Assembly (NCBI GenBank): GCA_013400975.1
Contig: WBMZ01002678.1
Coordinates: forward strand, 62,001-126,000
Direction of reading: 5' to 3'
Length of the DNA: 64,000 nt
From: Atrichornis clamosus
Taxonomy: Eukaryota > Chordata > Aves > Passeriformes > Menuridae
Made by a program: the position numbers and the translations under genes. Positions 11,466-23,862 of this stretch are shown piece by piece (within the stretch, counting starts at the first letter, position 1; each line of letters begins with the position of its first letter). Below the pieces are notes generated by a model that saw only the letters and a program-made list of their open reading frames with translations, was not told the DNA's origin and did not search any database.

Positions 11466-12520
11466 TCATAACATAGAAGCATAGAATGATTTGGGTTGAA
11501 AGGGACATTATAGATCATCAGCTTCAACATTTCTGCCATGGGCAGGGACATCTGCTTCCAGACCAGGTTTCTCAAAACCCCATCCAACATGGCCTTGAAT
11601 CCTACTAAGCATGGGGCATCCACAACTTCTCTGAACAACCTGTGCCAGTTCCTCACCACCCTCACTGTTAAGAATTGCTTCCTAGTATCTAATCGAAACC
11701 AGTCCTCTTTCAGTTTAAAGGCATTCCACCTTGTCTTATTACTACATGTCCTTGTCAGAAGTCCCTCTCCAGCTCTCTTGTAAGCCCCCTTTATGTACTG
11801 GAAGGTGCTCTAAGATCTCCTCAAAGCCTTCTCTTCTTCAGGTTGAACAATCCCAGCTGTCTCAGCCTGACTTTATATGAGGTGTGTTCCAGCCCTGCTG
11901 TGATCATCCTTGTGTCTCTCCTCTGAACTCACTCCAGCAGATCCATGTCCTTTATATGTTGGGGGCTCTAGAGCTGAATGCAGCACTGCTGGTGGGGTCT
12001 CATGAGAGTGAAATAGAGGTCCAGAATCATCTCCCCAGACCTGCTGGCCACACTGCTTTGATGCAACCCAGGATACAATTGGCTTTTTGCCTAAAAGTGC
12101 ACATTGTCAGCTCATGTTGAGTTTCTCATGCACCAACACCTCCAGACTGATGAAAGTTATCATCAACACATTCCAGGACCCTCTAGGATTGCTCATGCCC
12201 TGCTGTGTTGTCCTGCCAACAGATGTTGGGGTAGCTGCAATCCCCTATGAAGACCAGGACTTGTGAATGCTTCTGCTCTCTCAACTGCTCCTGTCTACAG
12301 AGGGCCTCATCCACTTGGTGTTCCTGGTCAAATGGACAGTAGTAGATCTCCACTATAATATCACCTGTCCATGTCGTCCCTTTAATCCTCACCCATAAAC
12401 TCTTGGTTGCATCCTCATTCATCCCCAGGAAAAGCTTCATTCACTCCCGCTAGTCATTGACATAGAGGGAAACACTGCCTACTTATCTCTCCTGCCTGTC
12501 CTTTCTAAAAAGCCTGCATC
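11466..12520 (-). mobile_element. Internally deleted CR1 LINE
   Basis: The 3' terminus is at the low end, where AGAAGCATAGAATGATTTGG is followed by GGGTTGAAAGGGAC and CCATGGGCAGGGACATCT, the classic CR1 end in reverse complement. From 11466 to about 12140 the sequence follows the CR1 3' region. At about 12140-12155 it changes abruptly to the ORF2 endonuclease region, which runs to about 12520. The rest of the endonuclease and all of the reverse-transcriptase domain, normally between these parts, are absent. The copy is therefore 5'-truncated and also internally deleted, and cannot move by itself. Confidence 0.85.
12150..12520 (-). pseudogene. Remnant of CR1 ORF2 endonuclease domain
   Basis: A minus-strand frame at 12440-12183 gives 85 residues that match the middle of the CR1 ORF2 APE-type endonuclease. 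Recognisable blocks are SLWVRIKG, then GDIIVEIYY, then VLVFIGDCSYPNICW and DNTAGHEQS. Intact CR1 has GDFN-type residues where this copy has GDCS, so a conserved active-site Asn is lost. An in-frame stop follows DNTAGHEQS, and frame similarity to the family continues weakly beyond it to about 12150. Upstream, 12441-12520 still resembles the preceding endonuclease sequence. It has no function as a gene and forms part of the deleted CR1 at 11466-12520. Confidence 0.75.
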
Positions 12521-12946
12521 AATAAAAAAGGATTTATCTTCTAAAACTTCTAATTAAATTCATTTTTTCCATGCTAATTCATACAAATATAATCCATTAA
12601 ATCCCAATCAACTGTAAAATTATAAGGACTGTATATCACAGTAATTCTAATGGAATAGATTTTATTTGAATAAACAACTTGGAATCTGACACAGGCTTTG
12701 TGAGCTTAGAAATAACAATGGAAAAAAGAGGGATATAACACTGGGAGGATTATCAGGATGAAGTGACTCTCTGAAATAAATTATTGTCTTGTTGAAAGGG
12801 AAAGGCATAAACAAAATCTTGCTTTATATTGCGTTTATTTTATGGTAAGAAATAGGAAAGACACTACCTAGATGACAAGGTGATAGAGTGTGACTTTCAG
12901 ATTTAGAAACAACAGCCAGTTTCAGTCTTTTTTGGGCATCTTACAG
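12521..12946. other. AT-rich unique sequence between two CR1 copies
   Basis: No gene or repeat recognised. Confidence 0.45.
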
Positions 12947-13330
12947 ACTCACAGAATTATGTAAACTGAGAAGTGCCTCTGGAGGTCATCCAATCCAACT
13001 TCCTGCTTGAAGCAGGCTCAGTGGATCAGGTTGCTCAGGGCATTGCTTGACTGGGTTTTGAGAAGCTCCAATGATGGAAATTCCACAAAGCCTCTGGGCA
13101 GCCTGCTCCAATATTTTGCTGTTCACATAGCAAAGTCTGTCCTAATATCTAAGAGGAATTTTCCTTGCTTGAGCTTGTGTTTTTACCTTTTCTCCTGTTA
13201 CCATGTCCAGCTCCATTTCCTCTGCCCCTCCATTAGGTAGCTGAAGACAGCAATAAGCAAAACAAATTCTCTTGCCTCTTATGATCATATATGTGGCCAG
13301 CCACCCAGAACAGGAGTATCTTGATCCTTG
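12947..13330 (-). mobile_element. CR1 LINE 3' fragment, different subfamily
   Basis: Starts GACTCACAGAATTATG and continues with CCTCTGGAGGTCATCCAATC, AGGTTGCTCAGGGCATTG and CTCTGGGCAGCCTGCTCC. This is the reverse complement of a CR1 3' region. The wording differs from the copy at 11466, so it belongs to another subfamily. The 5' truncation is not sharp; similarity fades at about 13250-13330. Confidence 0.8.
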
Positions 13331-16300
13331 CCTAGAGGTTGCAGTACTTGACATAGAAGCACATGCTTTAAGATATTTTCAAGTCTGGGTAAACCTGAAC
13401 AGACTTTTGGGTGTATGTCCTGCTCTCTAACAAGGACTGCACGGGTATCAGTGTGCACGGGGTGCCGACAATACATTTTCAGAGAATTCACACTAAATGA
13501 ACAGATTAAACATGCTGCAGATCTGCAGATCAGCTTGTACATGCAATGGAGATTTGCCTACGATTTCTGGAGGCTGTGCAGCACATTCAAAACTATTACC
13601 ACTGTAAATGGCTCTCTGGCATTGAGAAATCCTGGACAGACAGACCGTATCAAGCAGGATCAATGAGAGAGCTATATCCACTTAGTTCCACTTCACTACA
13701 TCTTCATCTGCCACCTATCATTGCTGTGGGTGATTAAAGCTGAAAGGAGTAATGCAAATCAATATCACATGATTTACAGTTGTTTTTATTTCTATGCAGA
13801 AGCTTCATCTGAATTACATTCTTCTGGGTGACTATATTTTTTTGATGGCATTTGTCTATATTTGCTTTATATTTTGACATTTGAATCCTGGGGTGCTGCT
13901 TTAGTATCATAAGAACTTATTTATTTTATGCATAACACAATTAGTCAGAGAATGGACACTATAGCATCACATGTAATACTGGAAAAATACACTTTATAGG
14001 CAATATATGAGCACATAAAATTTCCCAGTTAAATAGTTTTTCACCTGCAATTCAAGCACCTGTTTTATACGTACACATTATGATTTTATTTACGTTATCC
14101 ATTTTCAAATCGCAGTTTAGTCCACAGATGCCCCTCAACATTGATCATTTACTCACAGACTGTTCACATATCAAAGAAACAGAACATTCAAAATGGAGAG
14201 GATCATTCCATATAAATAGTATTGATGCAAATCGCATAATGGAATAATATAAGCATATTCTATCCTGTGGAACAAGAAAGAGACAATGAATATGCATTTT
14301 TGATAATGTGGCAAAAATTGTGATAATAAGTAATTTACATAAAGCCTTTGAATGACAGCAATATGTATTATATGCTTCAATTTTCTATTATGTATACACA
14401 CATATATCTACAAACAGTTGTTGCTACACTATTGTCTGTATCCTGTTCTGGTGTTTATTGTCTTTTGTTTCTTGTCATACCCTTACTTTGTATCCCACAT
14501 GAGGAATTTAATGTTAGTTCTTTGCCTGTGCTCTTTTATATTCTCTAGATGTGAAGTCATGTCACCAAGAGGTATCTTGCTCTTACACAGAACAGGAGTC
14601 ATATCTACACAAGAAGAATTTTTCAGGTGCATTTTTTCCAAATTTCGTGGCGTGTCCACATGGGCAGCAGAAGTACGGGCAGGACCAGCCAGCATATTTG
14701 TACTCATACAGTTACTCCTGAGGTGTCTGGAGCAATGCCCTTTAGGCTTTGCCATGATATATTTTGAGTAGGTTTATGTTCCCATTCTCTCCTCTCCTGA
14801 AGCCGGACAGATTTTATTAGGGTTGTGGGTTAAGGGGAAAATCTCTGCTTGCCTCTGCATTCTAGCTTGTAACTTCGTTAGTGGCAATGCCACTTTCCCC
14901 GTTGTTTTTACAACAACTGCCCTTTCTGTAACCTCTATTTCTCCTGTCACTCAGATGGTCTGCCAGAGAAAAAATGCAAAGCCTATCTTCAAACACTCAT
15001 GGAGATGGGAATGGGGAGAGAAAGACTTGTAACTTCTCTCCAAATAACTTTCTGTAAATGCAACCTATTAAATTGGGGGCAAAAGCAGATGGGAGCTATT
15101 CCATGCTGACAGTTCCTCGAGTGTTCTGCTGAGTCTTTCCAGACATGTAGCTCACTTTGTGCCACCAAATGGAAGTCCTAATCTGCACTGCCAGTGCCAC
15201 ACAAACCTAGATGCTATAAATCAACAAAGATATAATAGGTAGTCCTTTCAGAAAGTGCCAGTATTATTCAGCAGATTTGCTCAACTGTCATATTTCCAAA
15301 CTTTTGACTAAATATTTAAAAATGCTTTCAGAAGCCAGGTGAAACTCTTCCATTCACTGCTGGGCGATTACCTAAACTATTTATTCCATTATTTCAGGAC
15401 AACCAAAGATTGGATGCCAACTTTAGGTTTATTGCAAAAGAGAGATTTTCCAGAAGAATAATGTTCTTTCAGTCATAATCCAAAATAGCTACAAGTTTTA
15501 GACTGAACATAATTGATTTTTTTTTTATTTCAAAGCACATTAAGTAAAAATACTGGGCTTATTTATGGATTTAGGTTTTTCTTTTTCACTATTCCTCTCT
15601 TAATGAAGCCTAGCATTTAGTATGTTTTTTCTGGCCAGAACTGAGCACACTGAACTAGCATTTCAATAGAATTAGTAATTGTAATGACAAAGTTTCCTTC
15701 CTGAATTTGGAGGACCATCACTGTGTGGATAAAGTTCACTCTTTTTTTCCCCCATTCACTCTGTTTTGCATTTAATCTACACTAAATTATTCTATTAGTT
15801 ACTCAATATTCAAAGATCCTTTTCACAGTTATTCCTAGGAAATAGAATCAATTATTTCTCCATATTATCTGTGGATCAATACAATAGTGCATGCTATGTT
15901 TTTCTCTATAATCTATAAAGGGAGCTTAAAATGGATAGTTTGGACTACGAAAATTTTATTTTAATCAAACTCTATGTCTTCATAAGATTTCTCTTACCTT
16001 TTGAAATTCCAAGAAATTAGAAATTCAGCTTTGTGAAATGGTCTATTTCAAGCCTAAAAAATGCTCAGCTTTTATTAACATTCAGTTTAATATTTCAGTT
16101 TAATATTTGTGACTGCACTGAAAATATCGTCTAAGAGCAGAGTAGAAAGGCTTCCTGTACTTTGTCTTTAGCGGTGTGTTTCATGTCTGTTCTAGATACA
16201 TATTTTCAAAATAAAAGTTTTATAATTTTATTTATTTCAGGAGAGTGTCTTCTACTTTCACTTTGTGAGGTGTCTTTTTTGTCTTTTTTATTTTTTAAAA

Positions 16301-19085
16301 ACTCTGGCTAGGGTTGTTCCATGACTTCACCTTATTAAACCATGTTAAGCCAAGCTGAAGATGCTTTTGGAGCACTTTTTCAGTGACTGGGGTCCATGTG
16401 GAATATTTTCAGGCTATCCAATCAGAAACTCCATGTCCTTCCAGTTAACCAAATCACGTGCTTAGAGAATAACTGATAGAGAAGCTGAGGGTGGTGGAGG
16501 GTTTTCTGCTAGCAAGTATAAGCACAAAAGCTTTCTATCATAGTTTTCTGTAGTAGAAAAATAGGGAAGCTCTTAGGGAGCTTATAACATACTTTTGAAG
16601 AAAAAAGAAATCCCCAAAATTCCCTTGTTTAGAAATTAAAACTGTCTTTAAAGTAGTATCGTACTGAAAGGAACTCTTATTTCTCTCAAGACCAAATTCA
16701 TACTGTGTATCTGCCTGTCAGCTTGATTTCAGGTTCATCCCACAAATACTCAGATAGTGAACTGTAATTAAACATTGCCAAAGCCATCACAACTGCAAAA
16801 AGTCCCAGAGGAAGCCTTTCAGACTGCATGGCTGAGCTTCCATTCAGACTTTGACACAGTGGTCTGAACCTTGGGAGAAGGATCCTATTGTTCCAGCTAT
16901 GATTAAATAAAATTTCATTTAATTGCTTCTTAATTTATTATGAAAACAGAGGAAAAACACTTTTGTATGTGAGATTTGCATCCATTAACACACTTTCTGG
17001 AAGATTTGTACCTTCCAGCATAACAGTTATATCCTGGATGTGCAGGTATGAAGTGTTTAGCCAGTCAAAATTCAGGTTTTTCAATTGCTCACATGACACT
17101 ATCAAAATGGCCTTTAGAATAGCTACATTTGTTAATGAGAAAATTGCAACTTATTCAAAAGACTAGCCCAAGTTACTATTTCAGTTACATATTAGATTAA
17201 TTCCCTTTCTCTTGCCAACCTAGTTCTGGTAAAGAGAAGGTAGCAGATTGCCAGAACCTGATGAACTTGTCTGTGAAGGGCTGCTGCAGAAACTGAAAGT
17301 CCTTGAGAGATTTCAAGCTCTGGTCCTGGCATAGAGGAGCTGAGCATTTCAGCTGCTATCACCAGACTCAGAGTTGAGAACAACTTTCTTAACACCACTA
17401 TGTACTGTTGTCTTTGGTTTCACTAGAGCAAATTTGCCTTTTGCCAGGTTGATTTATTGGGAAAACTATATTTATTACCATTTGTATGATAATTTTCATC
17501 AGTTAAATTTTAGAAATTTGAGAGACAAACTGGTCATCTCTGACATGCCATAGAAATACAAAGAGTGTGGATTTGTGAACACTGAGTTGCTGAGAGATTA
17601 CACAGAAAACTCAATTAGCCCTAATTCAGTGCCCAAAACATCTGCCCAGTAAAAAACACAGGAAGAAGTATTCAAACAAAATAAATCCGTCAGTAATTTT
17701 AGGATCCTGAAAGTCACGTGGAATTACGGATAATAGTGGTGAATTACACATGTTGAAGATTCCCTCTATCCGAAAAAGAAGAGCAGAAAAGGAAGAGGTT
17801 CAGAAGGCACACTCCTTTCATTAGCTGGCAGTAACACTGATTTTCTGTGCCTGGTCATTTTGTAAACTACTGAGGAAGGGGGAAGGGAGTTCATGAATCT
17901 CTCACCTTTTTACTTTGCAGCAACTTAAAGGCTCTAAGTCAGAAGCTATAGTTGAATCAAGTTGCTTCTTCAACACTTGCTGCTCATGTAAAGAAGATTA
18001 GGTGCATGTGGTTTTTTGGGTCATATTACTGTGGAAAACAATTAGATTTATAACCCTTAGAAGCAACATTTGTAGGGTGCTGCTTGTAGACATAAAGTAA
18101 ATAGTATTACACTGATACAATGTAAAAACTGTCTTGCCTCCAGGACAGCAATAAAAAATTGGCCAGCAGTTAAGCAGTAATATGAGAGAGATGGACCAAC
18201 TCAGTGCATTTTTTCACATATTTTGTATTCATACATCAGATACTTTCTCAGCTGAATTCTTGGCTTCTTGGCCAGCACAGTCTTCTTGCGTCTTTGCTGA
18301 CATGAGTTTATTTAAGGTTTATTCTTCTGCTTGTGTACCTTCCTGGACAGTCGATGCAACAGAGAGTACTTGCAGACTGTCTTCCTCTGATAGAAGCAAA
18401 GCAGAAAGTTACAAATAGAAAATAATATTTTTAATATAATATATAGGCATTTTCACTTTCAACTGAAGCATGTCAAACTGGCTTACTTAAAATAAGCATG
18501 TAGAGAAATAAATAACAAATCAGTATTTTAATTACTGTAGAAAACCTGAACAGCTAAGAAAGCTGCCATTTATTCCTCCACATGGGGGAACTATGGTAGA
18601 ATAGGTGACAAATGTTTTTTGCATTCCTGTCTAAAAAGATTTCACTGCAGAATAAGCTGAATTGAGTCTAAGCCTCTGAGTTCACTTTTAAATATTTTAA
18701 GACAATGTTGTGTAAATGCTCAAATCCAGAGGATTTATCACAATATCTGTCAGACACCGACTGTTGGTTCTCTGAAAGCAAATAAAATGTCTTGATGAGT
18801 ATAGATGCAAAATGTAGACATTTTAGGGAAAAACAAGTTCAAATTCTTACTGAATTTTATGGCTTCCATTTATTAGTCTTATCTCTTTGTTTCACATTCT
18901 AGAACACTCATCTGTTTCTGGTGAATAGTTCTGCTCATACTCTGCTGATTTCACTACGAAGGATTCATAATGTACAACTCACAATAGAGTACAGATTCAT
19001 TGTTTTCCTTTATAGCACTTTAAGATATCTCCCAAACTTCAAAGGGTAAATGTAATTAGAATTTTAACTCGAGCAAGTAGGCTGG
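13331..19085. other. Mostly AT-rich unique sequence, no gene seen
   Basis: About 5.7 kb without a supported gene. The 139-codon plus frame at 14352-14771 begins with an AT-rich hydrophobic stretch and resembles nothing I know. The 16370-16520 region has a CCAATCA and a CACGTG motif close together, but no transcript evidence accompanies them. A pyrimidine tract ending TTTGCAG at about 17922 is one of many acceptor-like sites. Confidence 0.4.
16081..16106. repeat. Short tandem duplication, 2 x 13 bp
   Basis: The unit TTCAGTTTAATAT occurs twice in direct succession. It is a small local duplication with no evident function. Confidence 0.8.
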
Positions 19086-19526
19086 TGTAGCGGCTTGGCC
19101 TTGGCTGGGTGCCAGGTGCCCACTGCGCTGCTCTATCACTGCACATCCCAGTGGGGTAGGGGAGAGAATAAGATGGAAAACAACTCATAGGTTGAGATAA
19201 AAGCAGTTTACTAAAGCAAAAAGAACAAAAGACAAGTGAGAGTTTGCGCACGCACAAGTGAAAGGAAAGGTTAATCTCTGCTTCCCATCAGCGAGCGATG
19301 TTCGGACACTTCCTGGGAAGCAGGGCCTCAGCACATGGAATGGTTTCTCCAGAAAGCAAACACTGCAGAGTAACGAATGGGGAAGGAATGTCAGAGGGGC
19401 AGTGCTGCTCAGCAGTAGCCAAAACACTGGCGTGTTATCAACACCCTTCCAGCTACCAGTGCAAAGCACAGCACTGTGGGGACTGCTAAGGGAAAGGTGA
19501 ACTCTGTCTCGGTCAGACCTAATACA
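19086..19526 (-). mobile_element. Solo endogenous-retrovirus LTR, minus strand, with internal deletion
   Basis: On the plus strand it begins TGTAGCGGCTTGGCCTTGGC and ends GACCTAATACA. The minus-strand LTR therefore runs from TGTATTAGG to GCCGCTACA, with TG...CA ends. The flanking pentamers are GCTGG (19081-19085) and GATGG (19527-19531), a 4-of-5 match that fits a decayed target-site duplication. It is 441 bp long and closely matches the 579-bp copy at 55905-56483, but lacks a 138-bp block around 19377. No retroviral internal sequence flanks it, so it is a solo LTR. Minus- and plus-strand frames of up to 94 codons here are not genes. Confidence 0.85.
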
Positions 19527-21552
19527 GATGGTTTTGGTTGAGACAGAGCTAATGAAGATACTGTGAAGGTGGTTAATAGATAAAAACCAATGGATTAAAC
19601 AAGGATAAAACCAAGAATCAGATTATTCAAAGTTATTTAAAGCAGTTTTTGCTTAAAAAGGAATTTTATTTGGTATTTAATTTTTAAAGAGCTAAAATTC
19701 TTCTGAAAAGGGCCAGTCATGCCTAGGTTACAGTAGATCTTTAAAATAAGAGTCAGTTATCAAAATACTTTAAAGCTGGTGTCAGGATTATATTTCTGAA
19801 TAAGCAAAATAACAGTTGTTTCTGAAGGAACCACTAGATGCAGCTGTTCAGATTTTAAAATCTTTAGGTTGCTTGGGATTTTTTAGACATATATTTACCT
19901 CATTAATCACAATTATTTCTTAAGCCACTGATACTACAATATATAAATGTGCAATTTTCTGTTTTGTTTTATTGTGTTATTATTATTTGTCAACATCTTT
20001 GAAGAGGATAAAGTATTTGTCTTCATAATACGGTAAATGAGAGCTTCCTTACAATTTTAGAATTAGCTGACATGTAAACATGGGAGTGGTATGGCAGAGA
20101 ATATTTCTGGGTGAAAATTATAAGTTCTGAAAGAGGCTGGTAATATAAATATGATATTTACAAATAACCTGTCTCCAAATACACATAGGAAATGGCAGGA
20201 AAGTATAAATTAAAAGAAGATGGAAAGGCAATACGTGAAGTTATCGGGTAGTCATATAAATCTCAGTAGAAGTTTATGCATAAATATTTTTTTTAAACTA
20301 ATGAAAACGTACCATTTGCAGTTTCATGAAAGATGGATTTTAGAAATGGCAGTATTTCAACAGGGTAATGTAACCTTACAGTGTATATTTACTACCTAAG
20401 AAGGACAATAAACACTAGGACATAAACAAGAAAATAAACAATTGCAGTATAGGCTTAGCATCCCATTGAAGTCAGTAGTAAAATTATGGCTTTAATACTT
20501 CCTTAATAGGTTGATTATACTTCCCCAGCTTGAAGACATACACTCAAACAATAGCATTTCTGTGATGCTATTTTATGGGAAGGATAATGTTAAGCATTCA
20601 GCTTAATAAGATGGTGGCTTGCATTCTCAAAACATTCTGTGACCGTGTTGTAAGATGTATCTTACTAAGCAGCAAAAGTTATGTAGATATTTTTGTGTGC
20701 AAAATTTAACTAACACTCATAATGAGCAAATATGGGAAAGTATGCTTCTTTTTTATTCAAACTTGCTAGGAAATTTAGAAAGACATAATTCTTATTTATC
20801 TGTTTTCAGGTTTATACTAGTCATAATGAACTGAACTGCAACCTTCTGCTTGTTTTAAAATCTTAGTGGCTTCTCTGAGTTTTTCGGAAGTTTTTACTCT
20901 ACAAAGCTGTAGAATGGGTGGAGAAGAATATAGATATTAAATGAATAGAGAGAAATTTAAAAAAAAAAATTGCAGCACCCTGGAAGCAAATTTGAGAGAC
21001 TTGCCACCTTGAATGCTTTGTGAGGCAGGTAAGAGAAAGCCAAAACTCATTTTAAATATTGTAATAAAGACATGACAATGATGCAACTTTATCTCATTAC
21101 ATCTTGGACTGAAACATAATCAAAGAAACAACTTTTCACTTCAGCTCTGTTTATTATTTAGACAATAATTTCAGAGATCATTACAGCTGTAACAGGACAC
21201 AAGGAGAGTGAGAAAAAACCCAAGTATATGCTGGTTTTAGAGATTTAAATATGCATTGTTTTTGCTTTGCAAAAGGAAGTATTTGAGAAATATTTATAAG
21301 GGGGCACTTTGAATGAAAAACCTGCAGGGAGAGCAGGGAAAACGAAAAGGAAAAAATAAAGGAAAAAATAAAAAGGAACCTGATAGTTGCTCTACATTAT
21401 GTTCCTTTCTTTGAGTCATTTTTCTAATAGCCTACTAAATGGTTGTCACACCTAAATACTGGCATTTGCACATTTTTCCCCTCTGAAGACAAAGCAATCT
21501 GAGGACAGAAAATGATGTGACTTGCAGACATGTAGGAAATGGCAAATACCGG
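19527..21552. other. AT-rich unique sequence, no gene seen
   Basis: No supported gene. It includes an A-run at about 20958-20970 and one old repeat fragment listed separately. Confidence 0.45.
20457..20497. repeat. Possible remnant of ancient palindromic repeat
   Basis: The text CATCCCATTGAAGTCAGTAG followed by AAAATTATGG resembles one arm of the old CCCATTGAAGTCAATGG-type amniote repeat. It is very short, so the match could be accidental. Confidence 0.3.
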
Positions 21553-21576
21553 TGTTGTGGTTTAACCCCAACCAGG
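21553..21576 (-). mobile_element. Possible terminal stub of an LTR
   Basis: The sequence TGTTGTGGTTTAACCCCAAC plus CAGG matches the terminal bases of an avian LTR (reverse complement of an end such as that at 53681). Similarity stops after about 24 bases, so it is either a severely truncated remnant or chance. Confidence 0.4.
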
Positions 21577-22437
21577 TATTTAAAAAAATTCAGTGCAGCT
21601 AAGTCATCATTTGTTTTGATTTGACTGCAGAATAAGCAACATAATGCAAAGCCTGCTTATGAGCTATGAACATGGCATCACATGCACTACCAAGCCAGAG
21701 TGGATCCATCTGTTCTGGTTCATACATTTAGTAGTTAGACAAGGAAGACTGCTTCAGTACAGAAAAATGGGCAACTTTGTAGAGTGATTCATCTCATCCT
21801 AACATGTCTGAATCACACAGCACGATTTGTGCTTCAGAGTACAAAGGGATACAAGGGTGCCTAACTGAAATTCAGATGTTTCACTCTTGAATACCTAAGG
21901 ATAGCTGAGGTTATTTTTATCTATTATACCTTCAGTAGGGAAAGGCTGTCATACAGCAAAATGGTGTACAGTCAGATATGTAAATCTCTTCATTTTCAGA
22001 AGAAAAAGAGATTAACTAAAGGACCAGAAATTCTTGTTCTAGCATGTTAGGACAAAACTTTCATGTTGACCTTGGGGGCATATTATGTGTCATCAGTGCA
22101 CAAGGTAATTTTTTTTTCATTTGCTATTTTATTAAAATGACACTGTATGTGCCTTAAGATTTGAACCATTATGATTTTGGCTTCACTACCATTGTAGGCT
22201 ATTTTGCACTGGGTCTCAGGTAAACCATTAGTTGTCCTGGGAAGAATCCTCCTCTTACTTCCACAAAATAGAATTTATTTCCATTAACTATTTGTTAAGT
22301 GTCAGCTTATGTATGCATTTAAAGTCATATTCATGAATTTTTGTAACCTTTAGTGGCTACTTTTTTGAGTTTTTTTGTACATGAAAAGTTTTTCCTCCGT
22401 TGCAAGAGCGCTTTACATCACACCAAACTTTTACACA
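21577..22437. other. AT-rich unique sequence
   Basis: No gene or repeat recognised. Confidence 0.45.
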
Positions 22438-22545
22438 AGAAGGATTGAGGTGTGAAGTCCAAAACCAGGCATCATACTCCAGATGTGAAGCTATTGTGGC
22501 TTTGCACCATAGTGGTGAACAACACGTGCTTATTTCTATGATTGG
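22438..22545 (-). mobile_element. Possible old CR1 fragment
   Basis: The segment with AGGCATCATACTCCAGATGT followed by GAAGCTATTGTGGC resembles, in reverse complement, the part of CR1 that reads like CAGTACTCCAGGTGTGGCC. Neither element end is preserved, and the similarity is weak. Confidence 0.35.
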
Positions 22546-23679
22546 TGACACAATTCTTTTCAGCTGAACCTACCACTAAGTGTACCACAATGCTGTCTCA
22601 CATGTGGTCTAAGATGTGAAGTGAGACCATCAATCTAGGACACGAAAAAATGACTAAAAATTGTTCAGTGCTGACCTAGAGTGGTTGAAGCAATGTCGTA
22701 AGTTGAAAGTCCCATGCATCCAATTATATATCCCTTGAGATGTTCAGGTGACTGCTGTTATTTTGACAGACAAATGTATTTCACAAATTACATTTCAGTC
22801 ACAAAGACTTCACAGCAATGAAAAGGCTCTGCATTGCTAGGGAGTTTGTAACATTGTTAGCAAAGGTAGGAATTTGGAAAGGAAGACTGAACACATCTAA
22901 CAGAACAAAAAAATGCCTCATACATATAAATAAAAACACGGTCAGTTAAGATAATAGTTGGACCATGTTTTAAGTGACTTACGAGTACTTTCCACATCAA
23001 AGCCACACTGTGTGATTGACAATAAAAGATTAAAGGATTAAAAGAAAATGTCTCAATTCTATGGAATAACTATAGGATTTAAAGGAATTCAGAAAGGGCA
23101 GGACATTTCACAAAGGATAAAGCATCAAACCTAAGAAAGCCACAGAAAAGAAATAGAGAAAAATCTGTTAAAAAATACATTCCTGGGGATGAAACATCAA
23201 AACATTTTCTCTTTGCACTTTGTCAGGAAGTGCTGATTGAGTTATACACAGTGGGTACATAAGAATTTGTTTTCTAGAGAATAATGCTTTGAGCAATATG
23301 TACTAGAAAAACCCTTTCAACCTTACATATCACAGCATTACCTTTGTAATTGACATCCATGCTCATGGAGAGCATGTGGAGGAAAAACAACCTCCAATTC
23401 CCTTTTAATTTCAAAAGTTTTTGTAGCCTTTGATTATTCTGCAAATTCTCTGAATTAGGATTTGCTGCAGTTTTATGTTATTCTGTCAAATCAAAATGCT
23501 TTATTTACTACATATTTTAATCAATATATCAGATCAAAATAATTCTTTATCCTTATTTAGGTTTTAAGTCTTTCTGTAGGATCTTCTGGTGTAGAGACTT
23601 TATAGGAAGGTTCTGTATACAGCTGTAGTTTGATCAGCTAAGAACAGCATTAATATAAAAATTTTTAAGCCCTTATTAG
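22546..23679. other. AT-rich unique sequence
   Basis: No gene or repeat recognised. Confidence 0.45.
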
Positions 23680-23862
23680 GAGAGTGGAATGGGTTGCCCA
23701 GAGAAGCTGTGGATACCCCATCCCTGGAATGTTCAAGGTCGGGTTGAATGTGGCTTTGAGCAACTTGATCTCGTGAAAGATGTCCCTGCCCATGGCAAGG
23801 GGATGGACTAGATGATCTTTGAAGGTTCCTCCATATCTAAATCATTCTCTGGTACTACGTGA
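23680..23862 (+). mobile_element. CR1 LINE 3' fragment, plus strand
   Basis: Reads GAATGGGTTGCCCAGAGAAG, then CCCCATCCCTGGAATGTTCA, CTGCCCATGGCAAGGGGATG and GATGATCTTTGAAGGTTCC, and ends in a degraded ATTCTATG-like terminus. This is the CR1 3' end in sense orientation, 5'-truncated to about 180 bp. Confidence 0.85.

Noticed and set aside
16370..16520. Promoter suggested by CCAATCA and CACGTG motifs
   Set aside because: Single short motifs are expected by chance in this length, and no transcript start, GC island or downstream frame supports them.
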